Of a stretch of DNA of 64,000 nt, positions 1 through 7,544 are shown piece by piece. Position 1 is the stretch's first letter; each line of letters begins with the position of its first letter. Source of the stretch: Parvularcula sp038749595 (lineage in GTDB: Bacteria > Pseudomonadota > Alphaproteobacteria > Caulobacterales > Parvularculaceae). A program made the position numbers and the translations under genes. The stretch covers positions 1 to 64,000 of the forward strand of contig JBCDHW010000005.1 in NCBI GenBank assembly GCA_038749595.1, given 5' to 3'. A model generated the notes under the pieces. That model was not told where the DNA came from. It worked only from the letters and a program-made list of their open reading frames with translations, and ran no database searches.

Positions 1-58
1 AGTTCGACGTGTGGGGAAGAAAGACATCGAAACTGCGCCCTCTCTATCTCATGATCAA
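1..58. repeat. 58-bp inverted repeat, left arm
   Basis: The first 58 bases are an exact reverse complement of positions 135-192. The match stops at base 59/134, and the outer end coincides with the window edge, so the repeat may extend further left. Read on the plus strand, bases 2-144 encode the C-terminal part of a CheW domain (GKKDIETAP..., then RIARDNTEERMIQLLEVDRLL). The minus-strand CheW gene carries the same GKKDIETAP segment in the right arm. A gene tail has therefore been turned around relative to its body, by inversion or by assembly chimerism. Confidence 0.95.
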
Positions 59-1547
59 CGAGATCTGATGGGGCGGATCGCTCGCGACAATACCGAAGAG
101 CGAATGATCCAGCTTCTCGAGGTCGATCGGTTACTTGATCATGAGATAGAGAGGGCGCAGTTTCGATGTCTTTCTTCCCCACACGTCGAACTTCCGAAAC
201 TGAGTCAACGACAAAGCCAGTGTTCGTATCTGCCAGTTTTAAAACGAGAATCCTTTGGCGCTCGTTGCGTTCGATCCGATCAAGCTTCAACCGGACACGC
301 ATCTCAATCACGGGGAGCACCGAACCACGAAGGTTCATCACCCCTTCAACAAACGCAGGCGTTTGCGGAATCTTCTGAATCGACTTCGGTATACGGATGA
401 TTTCTTGAACCGAGCTTATAGACGCACCATAAGGCTGGCCATCAATCTCGAAAATGACAAATTGCTCCTCGTCGTCCGCATCATGCTCGTCAGCCACAGA
501 GATTTCTCCTGATTCGGAATCTGCAAGTTCATGATTGCAAATTTCATCTTCCCACGCCGTATCCCCGAGAAGTGCTTGCGCCGATAAAATCGATATGATC
601 CGCTTACCCCCATCTAGACGACAGACTGACTCAATGACACCATCATCCTGGTCAAGAAGCGACGGCAGCTCCGAAACAGATGCGTCATGGAACCGAAGCA
701 CCTCTCGAACTTCATCGACAACCAGGCCGATCGCGCGCTGGTCACCGCTGGCCTGATCGAGGGTAACGACAATGATGCGTTCAGTTTGCTCGATACCGGC
801 AGCCGGAAGCCCTAACAGTGTACGGAGCGAAATTAACGGGAGCACACTTGTTCTCAAGTTCACAACACCAATGAAGCCAGGTCTGGAACCCGCGACCTTG
901 GAAATACTCTGCGGCATCCTGACGATCTCACGAACCTCTGCCAGTTCAAGGCCGTACTCCTGCCCATCAACAGCAAGTGTTACAATCTGGCGGACGTCAT
1001 CACGCTCTTCTGCTTCTCCGATACCATTCGACAAGCTTTGGCGGCTCACCGATGGTGAAGGGCGTTGCTCATCAATACCGGACGCGAAGTGAAAACGCAC
1101 AAGCTCTGTCGCGTTCAAAAGCTGAATGATTTCCGATCCATCGCAGCCCTTGGCCACCCCGTCGAGCATAGCGTCATTAAAGAAACTTCCTGCAGATGCT
1201 GCCGCTTCAATCGTAGACATTGGTATAGACTGTACACGGACTACCCGATCGACAACAAGACCAACCTTCGCGCCGCAATCGACGACAATAATCCGCATGG
1301 ACTCGTCGGCTTCACGCATGGGCAATCCTATCATTTGCCGCAAATCCACGACAGGAAGAACGGCTCCGCGGAGGTTAGCGAGCCCCCTCAACCCCACTGG
1401 TGCTAACGGAACCAGAGTCAGGTCTGGTACACGGATGATTTCAAAGACGCTCGAAAGTGAAAACCCATAGCATTCATCCTCGATCAAGAATGTCACGTAT
1501 TGTTCCGCGCTGACGTCAGCGCTTTCGTCTGTGTCCGCACGGCTCAC
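1..1547 (-). CDS. Triple CheW-domain coupling protein, 3' end rearranged and cut by the window edge
   Basis: CheW domains couple chemoreceptors to the CheA kinase in the cytoplasm. The GTG start at 1547 follows an AAGGAG ribosome site (1555-1560). The frame stays open to base 1. Three successive CheW domains are visible, at about residues 15-155, 185-330 and 365-450. Each has the EIIRVP/EIVRMP/EIIRIP strand, a NLRG/NLRT turn, an LPV/LPL strand and a GLVVD or GFVVD segment. The third domain runs normally to GKKDIETAPSLSHDQ and then enters the inverted loop and repeat, where it continues as non-CheW sequence. The proper ending is present on the opposite strand at 59-134. The gene lies 42 bp downstream of the receptor gene and is probably cotranscribed with it. 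Multi-domain CheW proteins are uncommon; most have one domain. Confidence 0.85.
   Translation of the reverse strand, partial: MSRADTDESADVSAEQYVTFLIEDECYGFSLSSVFEIIRVPDLTLVPLAPVGLRGLANLRGAVLPVVDLRQMIGLPMREADESMRIIVVDCGAKVGLVVDRVVRVQSIPMSTIEAAASAGSFFNDAMLDGVAKGCDGSEIIQLLNATELVRFHFASGIDEQRPSPSVSRQSLSNGIGEAEERDDVRQIVTLAVDGQEYGLELAEVREIVRMPQSISKVAGSRPGFIGVVNLRTSVLPLISLRTLLGLPAAGIEQTERIIVVTLDQASGDQRAIGLVVDEVREVLRFHDASVSELPSLLDQDDGVIESVCRLDGGKRIISILSAQALLGDTAWEDEICNHELADSESGEISVADEHDADDEEQFVIFEIDGQPYGASISSVQEIIRIPKSIQKIPQTPAFVEGVMNLRGSVLPVIEMRVRLKLDRIERNERQRILVLKLADTNTGFVVDSVSEVRRVGKKDIETAPSLSHDQVTDRPREAGSFALRYCRERSAPSDLVDHEIERAQFRCLSSPHVE
135..192. repeat. 58-bp inverted repeat, right arm
   Basis: This is the exact reverse complement of bases 1-58, separated from it by a 76-base loop (59-134). 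The arm lies in frame inside the third CheW domain of the minus-strand gene. The loop encodes the expected end of that domain, but only on the plus strand, so the present orientation breaks the gene. Confidence 0.95.
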
Positions 1548-1589
1548 AGGCAAACTCCTTCAGTTCACGAACAGGCTCGCTTAATCTTC

Positions 1590-3539
1590 TCAGTCTGCAC
1601 TTTGGAGTTCATCAGCAACGGCTGCGATCTCCTCGATGGCAACGGCCAGCTGATCCGCTGCTGAGCTTTGTTGCGAAGCCGCACTCGACGCCTCAGAGCA
1701 CGCAGCTGACGCTTGAGAAGCCGCGGCACCAATCTGCTCCATCGCCTTGGACGCTTGGCTCACCGCTGCTGCGATTTCCTCTGACAGCTTCAGAACTTCG
1801 TCATTACCCGTACGAACGGTTTGCATGTCCTCCTGAACGCGCTCGAAGTCGGTGGTCGTTTGCCGAGCATTCTCAACAGCTTCTGCCGACTCGGATGAAA
1901 TCGACTCGAGGTCTGTTTTCACTTCGAGCATCTTGTCTTGAACGGCACGGACCAGCTCTTTTATCTCCACCGCGTTTTGCTGCGCATCTTGCGCGAGGCT
2001 CTCGATATCTGCAGAGACGACAGCGAACCCTTTCCCATACTCCCCCGCTCGCGCCGCCTCGACAGCACCATTGATTGCGAGCATACTGATCTGTACCGAG
2101 ACGTTAGCGATGGCATCGACCGTCTTATCAATCTTTCGCCCAGCCTCAACCAGCTCGACAATTCGGCCAACGTTCGCCCGTCCCTCTTCGGCACTTTTTC
2201 CGATGTTGGTGATGATGTCATCAACGCTTGCCTTACTCTCCGTAAGATTGGCGCCGATTTCTGTCGCGCGCTCCACTGCGGTTTGCGCGCGGTCCTGCGC
2301 AATTTTTGCACCTTGCCCAATTTGCGCAAGCCCTGTCGTACCCTGATTAACGGCGCTGGCCTGTTCCTCAGCACCCTTTGCGATCTGTTCGATTGCAGTC
2401 GTGATCTCAGTCGACGAACGGCTTATTTCTTCGATAGCAGACGACAGTTCCTCCGCACTCTCCGCAACGCTCTCCGCACTTTTGGTGATATTCGTCGAGT
2501 TCTTAAGGTCTTCAGAAAGCTCTGACAATTCTTCCGACGTGGTGCTGGATTGCTCGAGAGCCACAACCGATTGCTCCACCGATTTCTGCGCCTCTTCGCA
2601 CGCCGCCGCTTGCTCTTCCGCCGCAGCGGCGACCGCTTCCGCGGCCTTCAAGGCTTCACCGCCAGCCGTCGACGCTTGTTCACAAGCAGCGCCAATTTGT
2701 ACGGCACCATCAAGGATCACCGACATGTCCGATGTCAGAGCATTAAGCTGCTCGCCAACGACGACACCACGCTCGACCTGTTCAGACGCTTTCTCAGACG
2801 CGCTCCGTACACTGTCAGCGATCTCCTGCGTCGAGGACTGAATCGTTTGGATCAGCGTTTCAATGTCGCCAGCATTTTTCTCCGACGTCTCAGCGAGGTT
2901 GCGAACAGCGTCCGCAACGACCGCAAAGCCCTTACCATGGCGTCCCGCACGCGCAGCTTCGATGGCTGCGTTGAGCGCGAGAAGGTTTGTTTGGTCAGCA
3001 ACATGAATGACGGCGCGAACAGCATCGACGATGTTGTTCGCTTGATCGCTCAGTTCACCCATCATTTCGACGGAAGCTTTTTGCCGGTGCGACGCAGCCT
3101 TCCCATTTTGGAGAAGCTGATCAATTTGTTTGGATACACCGCCCAGCAAGCCCTGCAGATCCTTGGTTTTCTTGGTCGACTGCTCAGCATTTTGCGCTTG
3201 CTTTTGAAGTGCTTGTGAAATCTGCGACACCGCAGCCCGACTCTCTTCCGTCGCTGATGCCGCCTCTTCGGCGCCCGCAGCAATTTCAGTCGCCGCTTTC
3301 TGTAACTCTTCGGCAGCTTCCCGCGAAGAAACGATGTTCCCTGACAGTTCCGTTGTTGTACGGGCTAAGCGCTCAGCAGCCTGCTGCTGTTTCGCGACAG
3401 AGCGTGCGCGTTTCCGCTTCGCATCCGCTTCTCTTTTGCTCATGCCCTGGGCATTCGCTGTCTTCGGGGAAGCATGGCCGCCTGCAAAAGCGTGGCCATT
3501 TGCGTTCAACATTGCACGTTGTGGATTTACCAGTGACAC
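1590..3539 (-). CDS. Soluble methyl-accepting chemotaxis protein with two signalling tips
   Basis: This 649-residue protein is almost entirely coiled coil, rich in Ala, Glu, Gln and Ser. It has no transmembrane segment and no recognisable sensor domain, so it should be cytoplasmic. Two receptor hairpin tips that contact CheA/CheW are visible. The first is canonical (ADQTNLLALNAAIEAARAG at residues 181-199, followed by HGKGFAVVADAVR). The second, about 300 residues later, is divergent (VSVQISMLAINGAVEAARAG at residues 480-499, then EYGKGFAVVSA). Ordinary receptors have one. The start is GTG at 3539 behind an AGAGGAAG ribosome site. The triple-CheW gene follows on the same strand, suggesting that the two products form an array together. 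The signal sensed is unknown. Confidence 0.9.
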   Translation of the reverse strand: MSLVNPQRAMLNANGHAFAGGHASPKTANAQGMSKREADAKRKRARSVAKQQQAAERLARTTTELSGNIVSSREAAEELQKAATEIAAGAEEAASATEESRAAVSQISQALQKQAQNAEQSTKKTKDLQGLLGGVSKQIDQLLQNGKAASHRQKASVEMMGELSDQANNIVDAVRAVIHVADQTNLLALNAAIEAARAGRHGKGFAVVADAVRNLAETSEKNAGDIETLIQTIQSSTQEIADSVRSASEKASEQVERGVVVGEQLNALTSDMSVILDGAVQIGAACEQASTAGGEALKAAEAVAAAAEEQAAACEEAQKSVEQSVVALEQSSTTSEELSELSEDLKNSTNITKSAESVAESAEELSSAIEEISRSSTEITTAIEQIAKGAEEQASAVNQGTTGLAQIGQGAKIAQDRAQTAVERATEIGANLTESKASVDDIITNIGKSAEEGRANVGRIVELVEAGRKIDKTVDAIANVSVQISMLAINGAVEAARAGEYGKGFAVVSADIESLAQDAQQNAVEIKELVRAVQDKMLEVKTDLESISSESAEAVENARQTTTDFERVQEDMQTVRTGNDEVLKLSEEIAAAVSQASKAMEQIGAAASQASAACSEASSAASQQSSAADQLAVAIEEIAAVADELQSAD

Positions 3540-3542
3540 AGC

Positions 3543-3904
3543 GCTTCCTCTTCTTGAAATGAGACTGACTTCTCTCGACCGCTGGCATCATTTCTTGACG
3601 CGTTCGTCTGGCCTGACGCTAGCGCCCAACCGTAAATTTCTACCTAAGGGCGCATCTATTCATGTTCTGCAAAGATTTGTTTTCGTGTGGAACCAGAGGC
3701 AAGCCAAGTCTGTGAGGCAAAATATTGTTTGGTCGAAGCTCCTTACCGACTGACAAAGCAAACGAGCGCTCGCATCCGTACGGTCATTGTTAACCACCAG
3801 AACGTGCGTCTATAGCGCGATTTATTAACGGTCTTCCCCTAGGGAGTGCTGGTTGCCTCATGCTTCTATGTATGCGCGCGCGCATTTTGCGCAATGGAGA
3901 TCAA
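3543..3904. other. Intergenic region between divergent chemotaxis genes
   Basis: About 360 bases separate the receptor gene (minus strand) from the CheY-like gene (plus strand). No convincing coding sequence is seen. The part nearest the CheY-like gene is AT-richer and contains TTAACC at 3790-3795 and another TTAAC at about 3826, which resemble half-sites of the alphaproteobacterial regulator CtrA. Spacing does not match a full TTAA-N7-TTAA site, so this is only a hint. Promoters for both transcription units presumably lie here. Confidence 0.4.
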
Positions 3905-4273
3905 ATGCCTACCGTCTTTCTAATCGATGATTCAAAGACAATACTTGCCAGCATGTCGCGTATTATTGAAAAGAGCGGTTATGAGGTTCAAGTCGCTGCG
4001 GGTGGCCAAGAAGCTGTCGAACGACTCGAGGCCGGACTTCAGCCGTCACTGATCATCACAGACCTCAACATGCCCTGCCTCAATGGGCTGCAAGTGATTG
4101 AGAGAGCGCGGCGCATCGCGCATTGCCGCTTCATACCGATCTTGGTCCTGACGACCGAGTCCCAACAATCGAAGCGCGACGAAGCAAAGGCGCTGGGCGC
4201 AACCGGTTGGTTGGTGAAGCCCGCAGATCCCGATCAGCTTGCAGGGGTGCTGAAACAGCTTATCAAAACTTAG
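3905..4273 (+). CDS. CheY-like single-domain response regulator
   Basis: The 122-residue product is a stand-alone receiver domain. It has the acidic pair in FLIDDSKT, the phosphoacceptor Asp in DLNMP, a Thr in VLTTES and the conserved Lys in WLVKPAD. In chemosensory pathways such proteins take phosphate from CheA and act on a motor or another effector. The ATG at 3905 is chosen over an upstream in-frame start because GGAGA lies just before it (3896-3900) and the receiver fold begins immediately. There is no output domain. A receptor-like gene follows 82 bp downstream on the same strand. Confidence 0.9.
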   Translation: MPTVFLIDDSKTILASMSRIIEKSGYEVQVAAGGQEAVERLEAGLQPSLIITDLNMPCLNGLQVIERARRIAHCRFIPILVLTTESQQSKRDEAKALGATGWLVKPADPDQLAGVLKQLIKT

Positions 4274-4355
4274 TCCGTTTACTGTTGGTATTAGTTCTCT
4301 TCGCACCGTTTCGTCCGGTAACGGACGACGATCCATTAACGTCGGGAGCGCGCTT

Positions 4356-5324
4356 ATGAATCCTGATTACGTCGCCTCTTTTTTTGGATCTGAGGTGCCC
4401 GAGTTCACCGAACTGGTCAGTACCCACCTCTTAGAGATTGTTGATCAGACCGAAGACGCCTCCTTGGCGCTTATCAGCCGGCTTGAGGACATAGAGCGCA
4501 CGTCGAAAGACTTCGCCCGAGAACTCAGCAACCAAGCCACTGAACTTAATACGTTAACAGCGAATTCCGATGCTAAACTCGCAGAAAGTGAAGGTGCGTT
4601 CAGCGACATGGTCGAACGCTTCGAGGCGGTCATCGCTGCGCAACGTCGAGATCGAGAGTCGGTTGAATCGATCTTGTCCAGCTTGCGTGTCGATGATGAG
4701 GTGGACGAAATTTCGACCATTGCGCGAGCAACAAATATCCTAGCGTTGAACACTATGATCGAAGCGTCTCGTGCAGGCCCAGGCAGCGAGGGCCTCACAG
4801 TCATCGCAGCAGAGTTTCGTGATTTGTCGCATAAGATTGCACGATCTGCACAGGCTATTGGAAAGACAATCGTCGGTATACAAACCGCAATCAACGAGAC
4901 CATTGCGAACCAAGCGAGCGTATCGGAAATTCGTGCGTACACAGATGCGTCTTCAACGCTACGGGAAGCCATGGGTGCTCTCCGGTCCGACAACGATGCG
5001 GTGACCTCATTCTCAAGAGAGCTTGTAGAGAGCGCACAAACGTCAGTGAAAACCGTTGATAGTCAATTGGTTGAAACGCTTTCGCATGTTCAGTTCCAAG
5101 ACCGTTTGCGGCAATCGGTTGAAGCGGTCGTGACGGCCCATCGTCGGCTCGGTGAGCTTTGTGCGCATGCACCGCAGGGATCATCTCTTGATGAGCATGT
5201 TGCCGAGGCCATTGCTGCACTACGCAGTGGCTACGTCTCGCATGAACAACGCGTCAAAGATGAGGGACTCTCAACCGGAGACGAAGATAACAAAGCAGGC
5301 GCGCGCGCAATCGAACTGTTTTAG
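4356..5324 (+). CDS. Short soluble chemoreceptor-like signalling protein
   Basis: The 322-residue protein lacks a signal peptide and membrane segments. Around residues 117-155 it carries a receptor-tip-like sequence (EISTIARATNILALNTMIEASRAG followed by GLTVIAAEFRDLSHKIARSA) close to the EIxxIAxQTNLLALNAAIEAARAG consensus. The usual coiled-coil arms are short. Near the C-terminus is LSHVQFQDRLRQSVE, a segment also seen in other small chemotaxis-associated proteins. It follows the CheY-like gene and probably acts in the same pathway, as a minimal receptor or a CheZ-like or scaffold partner. Which of these roles applies cannot be decided from the sequence. The last residues (EDNKAGARAIELF) are polar and probably disordered. 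Confidence 0.75.
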   Translation: MNPDYVASFFGSEVPEFTELVSTHLLEIVDQTEDASLALISRLEDIERTSKDFARELSNQATELNTLTANSDAKLAESEGAFSDMVERFEAVIAAQRRDRESVESILSSLRVDDEVDEISTIARATNILALNTMIEASRAGPGSEGLTVIAAEFRDLSHKIARSAQAIGKTIVGIQTAINETIANQASVSEIRAYTDASSTLREAMGALRSDNDAVTSFSRELVESAQTSVKTVDSQLVETLSHVQFQDRLRQSVEAVVTAHRRLGELCAHAPQGSSLDEHVAEAIAALRSGYVSHEQRVKDEGLSTGDEDNKAGARAIELF

Positions 5325-5327
5325 ACT

Positions 5328-5629
5328 GTCTACGAACTATTTTTTCGAGAATAATCATATCTCTTTCGGCGTCACTCGGCTTGCTAAGCCTCGCACAGGA
5401 GTGGACGAAAATTTGCCGCTTAGCTTCCACAAGGTAACGCGAAGGTCGAGAGGTATCATCGTAGTCGCTGAGACTAACCGCACATTTGTTTGATACGTTT
5501 CTCCCTAGCTCTCCTTCGATGTCGCTTTTTTCGATACAATAATCACTGTATTTCTTTGTCCCTGGTCGAGTTCAGTGTCAAGAAAGCTGCAACCAGCATC
5601 AATCGTTGCGCCATGCGCAGATGAGATCC
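5328..5629. other. Non-coding gap upstream of the membrane-stress operon
   Basis: The stretch is AT-richer than its surroundings and has no convincing coding sequence; the long minus-strand frame across it has no domain-like content. It ends at a perfect TTGACA that starts the probable promoter of the next operon. Confidence 0.4.
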
Positions 5630-5658
5630 TTGACAAGACGCACTTGCATGCAAATGTA
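5630..5658 (+). promoter_or_regulatory. Probable sigma-70-type promoter of the RHH-pspA-yqiJ-flotillin operon
   Basis: A perfect TTGACA (5630-5635) is followed after 17 bases by AATGTA (5653-5658), or by TGTATT if the spacer is 19. No sigma-54 element (TGGCAC-N5-TTGC) was found, although sigma-54 drives pspA in enterobacteria. Position and orientation fit the downstream operon. No experimental support. Confidence 0.4.
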
Positions 5659-5690
5659 TTCAAGGGAAGAGGCGTATACAGAGAAAAGGC

Positions 5691-6170
5691 ATTCCAGTTT
5701 CGTTGAGGATCAGCGATGACGACGCTGCATTCCTTGCTGACTATGCTCCAGAAGGGGGCGCAACGCCTTCGGAACAGGTTCGGCACCTGATCGCCGAGGC
5801 GAGGGAACGAGCATAGGCGAAAGGGCCTGAAGATGGCCGTACAGCTGCGTCTCACGTTTTGGCGCCAGCGCGAAAGCGTTGGCGCGACTTGGAGGCAGAG
5901 GCCGGGCGAAACTCGGACCTCGTGCTGAAGCTCTACGATCGCGCTTCGGAGCTCCTTGGACGGATGATTGTTGGCCCGCGCTCTGAAGCAGAGCTTGATC
6001 AGTTCGAGGCTGACCTCGTCCGAGAGGCGGCGAGAACTCTGGAGGATCTGCTCGCGCTGCAACTGGGCGGCAACGCCCGTTCGTACAATGATTATGTTCT
6101 TGAGGACGAGCTTCGCCAAGCTCTGCGTCTTCTCGAACGCCTGCCAACTCAGAATTCGAAGGAGGTCTAG
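5691..6170 (+). pseudogene. Ribbon-helix-helix-type gene interrupted by an in-frame amber codon
   Basis: One reading frame encodes IPVSLRISDDDAAFLADYAP and then SEQVRHLIAEARERA. This looks like a ribbon-helix-helix strand followed by two helices. It then meets TAG at 5814-5816. The same frame continues as AKGPEDGRTAASHVLAPARK and an amphipathic helical C-terminal half to TAA-less stop TAG at 6168. A single CAG-to-TAG change would explain the interruption. The start is also unclear: no ATG lies in frame after the upstream stop at 5631, and the best candidate is TTG at 5703. The gene leads the pspA-yqiJ-flotillin operon and ends 1 base before pspA, so an intact version probably encoded a small regulator or partner. 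A sequencing error or suppressed stop remains possible. Confidence 0.6.
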
Positions 6171-6171
6171 A

Positions 6172-6849
6172 ATGCGTGCAGGACTTGTTGGACGTGTCAA
6201 ACGCCTTGTCTCAGGAAGCGTCAATTCGGTGGTCGATGCTGTGGAAGCAGCAGCGCCAGAAACAGTGATGAAGGAAGCTCTCCGAGAGGTCGAGACTGCT
6301 ATCGACGAAGTGCAGCACGAGCTTGGTCGGACGGCCGCGGACAAACATCATGCCGCGAAACGTCTGGCCGCCTCTTCCGAGAAGCATAACGACCTTGCGG
6401 AGAAGATTGAATTCGCTGTCACCGAAGGGCGAGACGATCTTGCCCAGGCCGCGATCGCGAGACAACTGGACCTCGAAGCGCAAATGCCGGTTCTTGAAGG
6501 CGCGCTCAGAGACTTCTCCGAGCAAGAGGCTGAGTTAGAAGCCTATATCGCTGCCCTCACGGCCCGAAAACGCGAGATGGAAGAGGACCTCGAACAGTTC
6601 GTTGTGGCCCAAAGGGAAGCCGGAACATCTGCAGACGGAGCGCCTGGCGCCGCCGCATCACCCGAAGACAGAGCCACGAAGGCTGATCGTACTTTTAATC
6701 GTGTACTGAAGAACGCTTCTGGCGTCGCTGGCACCTCGCCCGCCGACAGGGACACCGCGCAAAAACTTGAAGAGCTCTCTCGAATTGAACGGGAGAACCG
6801 GATCAAGGAGCGCCTGGCTAAAGTGAAGGCGATCCAAAAGGATAGCTAA
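6172..6849 (+). CDS. pspA: PspA/IM30-family membrane-stress protein
   Basis: The 225-residue product is a long, charged coiled coil beginning MRAGLVGRVKRLVSGSVNS, the amphipathic N-terminus typical of PspA/Vipp1 proteins, which bind stressed inner membrane and form ESCRT-III-like oligomers. Heptad-rich helices fill residues 30-150. A low-complexity Gly/Ala/Ser linker (about 148-165) precedes a final helix (RIERENRIKERLAKVKAIQK). The ATG at 6172 follows GGAGG at 6161-6165; an in-frame extension to 5968 would overlap the previous gene and has no such site. It overlaps the next gene by one base (TAATG). No pspF, pspB or pspC is nearby. The combination PspA-YqiJ-flotillin is a recurring module for membrane integrity and microdomains. 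Confidence 0.88.
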   Translation: MRAGLVGRVKRLVSGSVNSVVDAVEAAAPETVMKEALREVETAIDEVQHELGRTAADKHHAAKRLAASSEKHNDLAEKIEFAVTEGRDDLAQAAIARQLDLEAQMPVLEGALRDFSEQEAELEAYIAALTARKREMEEDLEQFVVAQREAGTSADGAPGAAASPEDRATKADRTFNRVLKNASGVAGTSPADRDTAQKLEELSRIERENRIKERLAKVKAIQKDS

Positions 6850-7544
6850 TGGATCTGCTCTCACCTTCCGCGGTCCCCTTCTCGGCCGCCCTGTTGCTTA
6901 TGGTGCTTCTCGTGTCCGCTGAAATCGTCGGTGTACTGATTGGCATCATGCCTTCGGCCGCAATCGACAGCGCCTTACCTGACTTCAATGCCGATATCGA
7001 TGTCGACATCGAGGCGGCGGCAGGCGGTCCTTTAGATGCCGATGCGCCGCAACTTGGCGACACGCCAGGCGGGCTGTCGCGTTTTCTCGGTTGGTTGTCC
7101 GTCGGAAAGGTTCCCGTCCTCGTCCTGATGATGGCATTTCTGTCGGCCTTCGGTGTGATCGGTTTGATCGTCCAAGCGGCAGCGACGTCGACGCTTGGGT
7201 TTCCTCTGCCAATGTTGTTCAGCGTCCCAGTCGCTTTTGTAGCAGCGCTCTATCCAACGCGATGGCTGGGGAGAGGGATCGCGGCGATCTTCCCGAAAGA
7301 ACACACGGAAGCAGCATCCTTGAAAACCTTCATAGGCCGGACCGCGGTCATCACCATGGGCACAGCTCAACGCGGCCTATCCGCCGAAGCGAAGCTTACG
7401 GACCAATATGGACAAAGCCACTATGTCAGGGTCGAGCCCGACAATGACGACGAGACATTCAAGCAAGGTTCAGACGTGCTGCTCGTCAGCAAGGTAGGCG
7501 CAACCTATCGCGTCATTCAACCAACATCGGAGTATTTGGGGTAA
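6849..7544 (+). CDS. yqiJ: YqiJ/NfeD-like membrane protein with OB-fold domain
   Basis: The 231-residue product has an N-terminal membrane segment (about residues 11-37), an acidic loop rich in Asp/Ala/Gly, two further membrane segments (about 82-112 and 115-135) and a soluble C-terminal domain of about 80 residues. That domain begins IGRTAVITMGTAQRG and ends VLLVSKVGATYRVI, matching the OB-fold of YuaF/YqiJ/NfeD partners of flotillins. These proteins are thought to assist flotillin assembly at the inner membrane. Start and stop overlap both neighbours by one base, so translation is probably coupled across the operon. Confidence 0.82.
   Translation: MDLLSPSAVPFSAALLLMVLLVSAEIVGVLIGIMPSAAIDSALPDFNADIDVDIEAAAGGPLDADAPQLGDTPGGLSRFLGWLSVGKVPVLVLMMAFLSAFGVIGLIVQAAATSTLGFPLPMLFSVPVAFVAALYPTRWLGRGIAAIFPKEHTEAASLKTFIGRTAVITMGTAQRGLSAEAKLTDQYGQSHYVRVEPDNDDETFKQGSDVLLVSKVGATYRVIQPTSEYLG

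Noticed and set aside
3790..3830. Possible CtrA binding site
   Set aside because: Only separate TTAAC half-sites are present, without the TTAA-N7-TTAA spacing.
5505..6344. Minus-strand frame (279 codons) across the promoter and RHH gene
   Set aside because: Composition is unlike a protein, it has no ribosome site, and it runs through the supported operon.
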